A DNA stretch of 64,000 bases from positions 3,650,968 to 3,714,967 of the forward strand of contig OY725497.1 of assembly GCA_963281255.1 (NCBI GenBank), written 5' to 3'. Of the stretch, positions 42,801 to 51,142 are shown piece after piece. The stretch is from Aphrocallistes beatrix. Its lineage: Eukaryota; Porifera; Hexactinellida; Sceptrulophora; Aphrocallistidae. Under the pieces are notes generated by a model. That model saw only the letters and a program-made list of their open reading frames with translations, was not told where the DNA came from and did no database searches. A program made the translations under genes and the position numbers. Each line of letters opens with the position of its first letter. The stretch's first letter is position 1.

Positions 42801-45800
42801 GTGATGGCCAGCCGGTCCTATGTTCCCTCCTACAAAAGTTTTAGTGATAGTTAAGAGCTTCCAATTTTCAGGAAAGGTGCAGTTAAACATGTAGATGTGC
42901 ACCTCGGTATACGATTTTCAATCCAACACATTGGCGAGGTAGTAAAATTATGTATTTATTTTTTATAGCTTTATATCTCAGTTATTACAGTAAATACTAA
43001 AGAGGATTTAGCAAACTATTATACTACTGCCTTCTCGCTCTGAGATTACTGTTACTCCAGTGTAACTCAGGGGCGGTCACAGGAATTTTCCAAACCAGGG
43101 CGAGGCGGGGCCAAAGAAAAAAATCCGGGGCCTTCCTATGATTTTGGCTTTAGGTGGTCGAATGAAATCCGGGGCCGCAGAATCAAACTCGGGGCAAATG
43201 CCCCGGATGCCCTCCCCTGGGACCGCCCCTGGTGTAACTCCACCCTAAAAGCAGTATTTTGCTCTATATATTTATCCAATTCACGAATAACTCGATAAAT
43301 AAATCTACATATGAAAGTAAGATTGATATAGTATTGACAATCAATTCCATTGAAATTAGAGTGGATTTATTAGACAAATTTCCTTCATATTTCGACATTT
43401 ACCAAAGAGAATCCGGCATTTTTCTTAGAAGATTTTGAAAATGAATTTCTCCTGTTGTTAGTGTTCGCTTCGCTCGTGAACTGTTTGACTTCTTGAGTAT
43501 ACGTTGAGTTGAGAATTTGACACACTTCGCTATTGCCGTTTTTTATCAAATTACTTAGCGTGTCGTTTTCCACGAGACGAGGCCCCTCCAGGATTATCAA
43601 CCTCTCGCAAGAAGATAATTGGATGAGTCTGTCTGTGAGATAAATTACTGTTTTTCCTCTGCAATGCGTTCGAATAATTTTGTGTACCTTACTCTCGGTT
43701 TCCTGGTCTAGAGAGTTGACTGCACTGTCCATAATTAATAGGTTGCTCTTTTTAAGGAGAGCCCGAGCTAACGAGAAAAGTTTCCTTTGCCCCTGACTAA
43801 ACGACTGATTGAACTGCGACATGTCAAAGCTCAACTGATTCGGGAGAGTATTAACTAAGTCCTTCAACTCGGTCATTTCTAATATTTCCCAAATCTCCTT
43901 ATCACTCGCCTTGTCAAATGGGTCTAAGTTTAATCGCAGTGTTCCAGGAAGTACCAAGCAATCGATAGGAATTATGGCAATGCTGTCTCGCAATACGCTG
44001 GGATGCACAGTTGTAATGTCAACATCATCAATCTTAATTCGACCACTGAACTCGTTTAAGCATGCCATTGCTGCTAAGGTAGCAGATGCGTTCTTCCCGA
44101 CAATTCCTATTGTTTCTCCAGACTTGATAGTGAACGAAATTTGTTGTAACATGTTAGGAAGATATGGTGCGAAACAAAAGGTCACATCTTCGAATTCAAT
44201 GGTCGGGTTAACAGGCCAATTTTCGCATACTTTTATTTCTCCTTCGTAATTGGGTTGAGAGGGCAAGTTTTGGTAACTGAAGAGCCTTTGCACCGATATC
44301 ATTTCATTTTCAACCTCGATGCTGAGAAGCATCCAATGTCTTAACATCCACAGAGCTAAGATGATTTGTCCAAGCGTGGTCGCTACGATGTAATCAGCTG
44401 CTGTGATGGCAGTCAATATCACCGCTGTTACTAACGAGAGAGTGAAAATTCCTATTATGCCAACGCGAATTCCAACCCAAATGTTAACCAGATGATAGGT
44501 ATAGTATGCGTTAGAATAGTTGTCCTGGCACTGGAGGAAATGGGACATTAGATTTTTCTGACAGTTGTGGGAATGTATGGTGAGGATACCATTCAGAGTG
44601 ATGTTGCTGTGGGAGTAGAGAGGGATGCAGAGCTTAGATTCGAGTGAGCGTACTGATCTCGAGGTTTTAAGGTAAATCCATCTGAATATGATGAGAATGA
44701 CGACTATAGTGAGAAGAGCTGGAATCAGAATGCTCTGGTTGATAGAAAACGTGAGCGCAATTACCCCGACAGATTGAGCTGTTAGAACTGTGAAGAAAGT
44801 AAAGTGGCACGGTAGGATGTCGTCACACACCGTGATGTCCCGAATGAACCTGTTCACAATGATGTCAACTGGAGTACGGATGAAGAAGGAATTCTTTGCT
44901 TTCAGAATGGAACTGTACATTTTATCATGGAGCGCATCTGAACACTGCAATAGAACAAACATCGTGACTACACAAAAGGAGAGATAACAGAGGACAGACA
45001 GAGCCGTGAAAACTGACACAGTGATGTATGTCTTCCATTTCTCTTCCACTGGAAAGGTGCTATTGTAAGAGTTATTGGATGTATTCAGCACTATTGTGAG
45101 TTCGCTGCTTGGAGGAAGGAAGAACCAGCCTACTAATGACAAGATATTGGCTGTCTCAGCTAGGATTGCCAGTATTAGCAGTGCGTAGATAATTGCTATA
45201 TTCGACCCTGATAACATATAGTTAATGTAGGTCCTGAAGGAGATGTGATGAATCATTTCGTCTTCCTTTACATTGTATGTCTGTCTCCAATCTCCGCTAT
45301 CTTGAGATTGCAAAATCCCCCTTGATTTTTGTCGCAGCATTTTGCTCCCTCGCTTAGCAGATAACCTATGATCATTGTGACTTTGTTTCGATCCTGAATC
45401 TTGATCCTCTGTTATTGACAGCCTTAGCCTACTGAAAATATCCTTTATCTCACCGTTCTTCATCTTAATTTCCCTCGTGACGAGATTTAAAATTTCTACC
45501 TGGTTGGTAGCAATTAAAACGATCTTATCAGACATTAATTTATCGATTAAATTTCTGAATATCGTAATGGATGACTTGAGGTCGATTGAACTGAAAATAT
45601 CATCAAAAAGATAGATGTCGGCCTTTTTATAGATTGCTCGTGCAATACAGATCTTCATTGCCATAGGACCTTTTATGCTCGCCTCATCCATGACTTGTGT
45701 TTCGTCTTCGATTCCTAGACACCTGGATTCCTCTTCAACGCCACAAATGTTAATCACTTCCTGGTACCAATCTTCATCTACCTCCTCGCAGAATATTATA

Positions 45801-48800
45801 TTTTCTTTGATGTTTCCATCGAATAGCCAAGCTTCTTTAGGTACGAACACTAGACTGCCTTTTTTCTCGATCTTGAGGTCCTCTGGTGTGTCAAATTCCC
45901 CGATTATTGAGAGCAGCAATTCAGAATTACCTGCAGTGATGTTACCAGATATTCCAACTATATTTTTCCCAGTTTCTGGATAGGCAATCAGTGAGATTTG
46001 TGAATTGTTTGTTGAGGATATTTTAAGATATGTCTTATTCTCTTGTTCTGTACTTTGAAGTTGGACCATCTCATGATTTAAAACTGAGCCATTCTGAGTG
46101 ACATCCTTGACTCTTTCTGGTGTATCAGCATTTGGTTTCTTGAGAGATGCGTCGGTAACACACTCATACTCAGGCAAATCCAAAAGTCTTGCTATTCTTT
46201 TCAAAGATAGATTGATCTCTTTAATAAGATAGATTGCATGATTGAATTCAAATACTAGTGTGCCACTGAGCTGTGCGAATATTAGAAATCCTGCGTTTAC
46301 CTGTCCTGCCGAAATTTGTTTCCCTAATGCGAGAGAGTAGGTCAATCCTGTGAGGTACGTTGTAACAGTTGGACAGATTAAGAAAAATATTATTTTTAAA
46401 AATCTGATCAAACTCTGTTTTTTGAGAAAATTGTCTTCTGTGTTTTTAGCCTGGTACATGATTTTCGAAATTGGTTCTTCCCAAGCCAGCAGCCTCACAA
46501 TGCTTATGTTTGCGATCAAATTCTGTACACAATCTAACCGGCGATCAGCATACTGCAGCATTTTATTTCTAAAACTTTGAAATTTGTTTGATAATAGCAA
46601 TTGAATGATAGACACGATTGTTAAAAATACAACTCCGGGAATCACTGAGTACTCCAATCCCAGTCTGGTCCACATAAAGAATATGACCGCTGCAAGCTCT
46701 ATCGGAGCTATCCAAAGAATGTGGATGGTAGCTATCCCCTCTCGGAATATCTGCGTGTCTGAAGATATCAGATGGATTACATTGAAATCTTTCAATGCAG
46801 ATTGCTTAACTCTCAGGAGTTTTGAATATATGATGGTTTCGAAGAGAACTCGAAGATGTGTTGAGTTGAAAGCATCAAAATATGATTTGAGAGTCGAAGT
46901 TATGATCTCTCCTAAGGCAGCTGCTATCAGAACACACGCAGTCATTATGACGGCATTCGAGCCTGAATCAGGGTCGGAATTCTGCTGTGTGATATTGGTT
47001 GGATTGTTGGCTGTGCTATTTCCGGATGAGCCGACTAGTGCGGCTAGAAGCAAGTCCTTCGTTAAATTCAGAGAATGTTCGAGAAAAATGAATATCCCAG
47101 TTAGGAAGAAGTTAATACTCACTGACTTGATGAGAATCCATTTTAGAACCAGGACCGTATTCGATATTCCTGGTCTGTTATTTAGATGTTTTGAAATACA
47201 TCTCCAATCTCGTGTCATCTTATTGCAGACTTTTTCTCCTTTATAACTTTCTTTTACTCGACAGAGATCTTTATCTTCTAACTTCCTCCTTACCCCATTG
47301 ATGAAAAGAAGATCGATAAATAAATCTGCAAATACATTTTTGATACCCACAATACAATCCATTTAAATTAAAAGGCACTGATAAACCGTTTTATATTAAG
47401 AAATATGGCATCAAATTATCTATTTATATAATCTCACAAGCGGATTTTGACGCTTTGAATAGGATTCTAACAGTATTAATTGTGTTTCCCCAACTGTTAG
47501 TAGCTATTGTGCTGTGGATAAACTTCTTGTAACGTATAAATTGCATTCATCACTTTGTAATTAAAATATGCATCACATCAGTCTACTCAATGTGTCATCT
47601 TATTTCCTCATTTTTTGCCCTATCACCCAAGTATTTATATGGGTTCTATATGGGTACATTCATTAACATGTTTACGCAACTTGGCCTAAAGAATGTCATC
47701 GTAATTTTCGTCATTGATTCATGATGACGTGACAAATTTACTTCCCTTCGTGTTTCGTACACCTAGATCAGGTTTCAAGTAATTTTCTTACTAAATATCA
47801 GGAGTGGATATAAGTCTCAAATCAGCAGGTTTACAACTAGGGGTTACAATCCCGAGATTTGTCGGGATTGTATCTTAGGAACAAAATTTTTGTGAATGTC
47901 AATTTGGGAAGTTTAGAGAAGGAAGTTTTTAATTTGATTCTTGGCAAACACAGACATAGATTCTGAATTTTTGATTTTGTAATATGAATATGAATAGCTA
48001 TTTTTTATTGTTCCAAATTAAGCAAAGAGTATTTAATGTACTTGTAATCAATCATCGTATATTCTTGTTGTTATTTAACACTAAATGATGTATTTGTAAG
48101 TTACCATTGTAAATAGATTATTGTTTCCAAGTAATGTGATTATACAATGGATAAATTATAAGGAAATTGGTCTATTGTTGAAACATAGAGTAAGATAGAC
48201 ATAACACTAAAATTTCGGGATCCCAGGATTGTAGCTCCTATTTACAACAAGCGCCAGCTCCGGATAATAAAATTCTTAATAATTAGTACAATGTCTTCGA
48301 TGTACTATGTATTAACGAGAATTAACGTATGTCCATAACTAAAATCTGTAGGTATGTTTATATATTATTTATGTTTAGACCTTCTTTAAATTCTAACGAA
48401 CTGGTCAAAATTGGAGAGAGTGAATATATACAGTCGAATGCAAGCACACCTCTCCCTACCATTCCTATTCTCACATCAAGGCAAGACTTTGGTACGTGTC
48501 TCTATAATGAATAATGTAATTGCTGTTAGGTATTTTAGTGTGCTTCCTATACTATTTATTATTATATAGGATCTATCATCCTATATTATAATAGTACACT
48601 GGGTGCACAGTTCAAAATGAGTGTTGGTGTCCGGCCATGTATAATCGGGGTACAGCGACTAAATAACATAACATTTCACATGTGTATTCTCACGATAAGT
48701 TGGAAGCACACCGTCCCGTCTGTGAGGGTTTAACTATATTGTTAATTATTCGATTGTCAAAACTTTTTTTATAATTTGATCAACTTGATAGATTTGCCAT

Positions 48801-50383
48801 TAAATAACTCTAAAGACACTTCCCAAATGAAGTATGCTGATTCCTACACTCAGAAGCGTGAGAATAAGTATTCCTCTACCCCAGGACTCATATCGTTTGC
48901 TGGAGTCGGTAGAGGGAAGGGCGATATCTTAGCTAAAATGGGCAGGGAGCAGACTGAGAAAGATTCTCCGAAAAGTAGGATACTTGATATGTATAAAAGC
49001 AAATAATTTACTTTATTTATCAATTTTTTAATATATAAACGCCACATATTTTGGATAGAAGGAGATCCTATATATACAAGAGAGACGAGACCATATAAGG
49101 AGTCATCTCCTCACCCAACTATAGACCCCGGTCATTATCAAATAAAGACCAAACCACAGCGTTATCCTGCTCAAAGACTGGAACAGCAAAAGAATGCTAG
49201 TAGTCCTAGCAAGGATAAGCCCACTTCTAAACCGGTGCCCTCTAACTCGACACAAGCCCCCGATAAACAACAGGTTCCAGGGAGTGCAAAGCGCGAAATT
49301 CTTAACACCAAGGATACAGGTGGATAATCTTGCCTAGTTACTTACTTTACTTTAGTGATTACACTAAGTACGTATTTGAAATTGTATTATTATCCATCTG
49401 GTCTGCTGCGATATATAAACATATCAGAGTGGAGTACATAAAGGATTGCTACATCCTCCCTGGCATTTCATTTCCATTTTTGATAACATTGTAAGGTCGT
49501 AACTAGACCTTAGTGCTTTGAAATTAGAGATTTTCTTCTTAGGTTTAGATGGCCAAGTTCCTTCAAAAAAGCTGGAACATCCCCGTCAAGACAAACGGAG
49601 TGCACTTGCCGATCTGAAATATTCTGAATTCTACCCTAGTCCTTATAAGGTATTATTTATCTCTGGAAATGTACTAGTCAATAGAGTATTTGTGTGATTA
49701 TTTCGCAATTATTCATATGTGTGTAGGAGGAAATGGTTGGAAATGAATTCACACATATGCAACAGTTCAACATCATGGCAGATGGATCCATTATGCAAGG
49801 TGATCTGTAGCTAGTAAATGAGCTACGAAAATATATTACTCTCCGTTTGTGGCTTCTGGCTGATCTATGAAAGTATTATCTGTTTAATGTCTGGTGTGAG
49901 ATATGATAGCTGTGTTTAATGTTTTAGATTATATGCTTCCCCCGGAAGTTAAAGATGGCGATCCTCTCAAACCCCAGAGTTTCCATCAAATCCAATTTCC
50001 CCCTTTCATGCCCCCAGATATGGCAATGAGCATGAAAGGACCACCTGAGATGATGGGAGGTAGGAAATTGGTTGCTATACCGTCATTAATTTCAAAGTTT
50101 GGTTAATCTGATTTCAAAGTATGGAATTTCGTACGAAATATAAGCTCTCTACGGATTATTATTTTGTGGTATATAAATACAGAGCATATTTTGTTTAGGA
50201 GTTCCATATATGGGCAATCCATCCATGGCCCCCGAGTACATGATGCCGAATGAAGTTCCTCCGAATATGCAATCAGACTTGTTTGTACCAATGCCTGGGT
50301 GAGTTCATCGCGATGAATAACGGATACAAGCAAACATTTTTTATTCGTTTTTCCCTCTTTCCAGATTCTACCCCCCAATATGA
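39871..50383 (+). CDS. CASC3: CASC3/Barentsz-like exon-junction-complex protein, fifteen exons
   Basis: Exons 39871-40269, 40383-40619, 40798-40943, 41308-41452, 41849-41874, 41941-42147, 42519-42635, 48379-48491, 48792-48974, 49059-49319, 49543-49649, 49727-49799, 49928-50059, 50199-50298 and 50365-50383 give 754 residues. All fourteen joints are GT-AG and phase-consistent, including the one over the 5.7-kb intron 7. Exons 1-2 encode an acidic Ser/Glu-rich start. Exons 3-4 hold HDDRFYADPP and DRWKHDKFNEEEQGP, close to the SELOR motif of CASC3/MLN51 (WEHDKF-R-E-DEQAP), which clamps eIF4A3 and RNA. Exon 6 is Arg/Gly-rich (RQEHRGRGYRPRRGD). The tail is Pro/Met-rich (PPFMPPDMAMSMKGPPEMM) and ends GFYPPI. 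CASC3 identity rests mainly on the SELOR-like block; another RGG protein is possible. Intron 7 contains an antisense ABC transporter gene. Confidence 0.68.
43068..43231. mobile_element. hAT-type MITE (164 bp) in CASC3-like intron 7
   Basis: The ends are inverted: CAGGGGCGGTCACAGG at 43068 and CCTGGGACCGCCCCTG at 43231. They are flanked by 8-bp direct repeats GTGTAACT (43060-43067 and 43232-43239). CAGGGGCGG ends plus an 8-bp duplication are typical of hAT elements. It is GC-rich, unlike its surroundings, and has no coding capacity. It lies just beyond the 3' end of the nested ABCC gene. Confidence 0.85.
43385..47362 (-). CDS. ABCC-family (MRP4-like) transporter with degenerate ATPase sites, intronless, nested
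   Basis: A 1325-residue single frame, the length and order of a short ABCC (ABCC4-like) full transporter: N-terminal NGVRRKLEDKDLCRVKES, six-helix domain 1, NBD1, linker, six-helix domain 2, NBD2. NBD1 Walker A is GNITAGNS (473-480; lysine replaced by N479), its signature reads IKGPM where LSGGQ is expected, Walker B is intact (YLFDD, 584-588) and the H-loop is LIATNQ. NBD2 Walker A is GKNASATL (1089-1096; lysine replaced by T1095), its signature is nearly normal (FSQGQ), Walker B is LLIMDS (catalytic glutamate replaced by S1213) and the H-loop histidine is aspartate (YLTDRL). Neither composite site could hydrolyse ATP in the usual way. The frame has no stop or shift, which suggests selection for a non-ATPase role, or recent loss. 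It lies wholly in CASC3-like intron 7, antisense. A possible polyadenylation signal sits at 43371-43366. Confidence 0.85.
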   Translation of the reverse strand: MDCIVGIKNVFADLFIDLLFINGVRRKLEDKDLCRVKESYKGEKVCNKMTRDWRCISKHLNNRPGISNTVLVLKWILIKSVSINFFLTGIFIFLEHSLNLTKDLLLAALVGSSGNSTANNPTNITQQNSDPDSGSNAVIMTACVLIAAALGEIITSTLKSYFDAFNSTHLRVLFETIIYSKLLRVKQSALKDFNVIHLISSDTQIFREGIATIHILWIAPIELAAVIFFMWTRLGLEYSVIPGVVFLTIVSIIQLLLSNKFQSFRNKMLQYADRRLDCVQNLIANISIVRLLAWEEPISKIMYQAKNTEDNFLKKQSLIRFLKIIFFLICPTVTTYLTGLTYSLALGKQISAGQVNAGFLIFAQLSGTLVFEFNHAIYLIKEINLSLKRIARLLDLPEYECVTDASLKKPNADTPERVKDVTQNGSVLNHEMVQLQSTEQENKTYLKISSTNNSQISLIAYPETGKNIVGISGNITAGNSELLLSIIGEFDTPEDLKIEKKGSLVFVPKEAWLFDGNIKENIIFCEEVDEDWYQEVINICGVEEESRCLGIEDETQVMDEASIKGPMAMKICIARAIYKKADIYLFDDIFSSIDLKSSITIFRNLIDKLMSDKIVLIATNQVEILNLVTREIKMKNGEIKDIFSRLRLSITEDQDSGSKQSHNDHRLSAKRGSKMLRQKSRGILQSQDSGDWRQTYNVKEDEMIHHISFRTYINYMLSGSNIAIIYALLILAILAETANILSLVGWFFLPPSSELTIVLNTSNNSYNSTFPVEEKWKTYITVSVFTALSVLCYLSFCVVTMFVLLQCSDALHDKMYSSILKAKNSFFIRTPVDIIVNRFIRDITVCDDILPCHFTFFTVLTAQSVGVIALTFSINQSILIPALLTIVVILIIFRWIYLKTSRSVRSLESKLCIPLYSHSNITLNGILTIHSHNCQKNLMSHFLQCQDNYSNAYYTYHLVNIWVGIRVGIIGIFTLSLVTAVILTAITAADYIVATTLGQIILALWMLRHWMLLSIEVENEMISVQRLFSYQNLPSQPNYEGEIKVCENWPVNPTIEFEDVTFCFAPYLPNMLQQISFTIKSGETIGIVGKNASATLAAMACLNEFSGRIKIDDVDITTVHPSVLRDSIAIIPIDCLVLPGTLRLNLDPFDKASDKEIWEILEMTELKDLVNTLPNQLSFDMSQFNQSFSQGQRKLFSLARALLKKSNLLIMDSAVNSLDQETESKVHKIIRTHCRGKTVIYLTDRLIQLSSCERLIILEGPRLVENDTLSNLIKNGNSEVCQILNSTYTQEVKQFTSEANTNNRRNSFSKSSKKNAGFSLVNVEI
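47838..48240. mobile_element. hAT-type MITE (403 bp) in CASC3-like intron 7
   Basis: The ends TAGGGGTTACAATCCCGAGA (47838) and CCCAGGATTGTAGCTCCTA (to 48240) are imperfect inverted repeats. They are flanked by 8-bp direct repeats TTTACAAC (47830-47837 and 48241-48248). The ends match the family of the element at 1060-1412 (TAGGG...AATCCCGGGAT). No transposase frame. It lies upstream of the nested ABCC gene's start. Confidence 0.82.
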
Positions 50384-51142
50384 CTTCCTGGGACTGGTCA
50401 CTCACATGCCAGATTTAATTCAATGGTGAGTTACTATAAAACTCCGAAAATTCAATTGTTCATTAGGGATACGAACTCTCCAGTTTTACTCAAGTCTATT
50501 TTAGGAATACTATTGAATCAAGTACGAATCTTTCAAAGGTCTTGCAAACGAATATTCATTTGCTTTTGTAACTCCTGTTTCTATGTAATCCCCCGGCTGA
50601 CTGAAGGCATCAAACTGTCACGTAATGCTAGGAATTAATCTACTAAACACAGAGCTGTTCCTTTCTACTATTTGTAACGGGTCTCAGCAAACAGTGTGGC
50701 CTAGGCCTATCTATTTTTGTACCATTGTTCTCCTCTACAATGACTATGTACTTGTATCTTGGCATTAAAATATTTCCTCTACTTATTAAATCAATATAGC
50801 ACATATTATAGATGTTCTTCCACTAAATATTCAAAATTATCTCTACGAACAATTTATGCGAACTGTCTGGCGTATTTAATAAACATATTTGTGTAGGCTG
50901 ATAAGAGTATTTTTAACCAAAATCTCATTGTATTTCATGTTTTAATTAAAAATTAAACTGCAATTTTTCAAATATCATTTTGTTTCCTCATTAAAAAATC
51001 TCTTTCATTAGGAAAATGAAATTTTATAAAAATTATTGCTATGTCAGAAAAAATTGTTATATAAACTTTATTAAAAAGAACGCGCGTCATTTTATATCTC
51101 CGTGAAATTGATTCTTTCAACATCAAATTGTAAAAAGGCGAG
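50384..51142. other. Intergenic region between the CASC3-like gene and PWP2
   Basis: AT-rich. A candidate polyadenylation signal AATAAA is at 50878-50883. The frame at 50423-50638 has no recognisable content. Confidence 0.4.

Noticed and set aside
42882-42940. Possible extra exon (KGAVKHVDVHLGIRFS) after CASC3-like exon 7
   Set aside because: It has an acceptor and a donor and joins exon 7 in phase, but its own donor leaves phase 0, which does not fit exon 8 (needs phase 2). Direct exon 7 to exon 8 splicing fits. It could still be a rare alternative exon.
46605-47246. 213-codon plus-strand frame opposite the ABCC gene
   Set aside because: Shadow frame: the opposite strand has clear ABCC domain structure, and this one has none.
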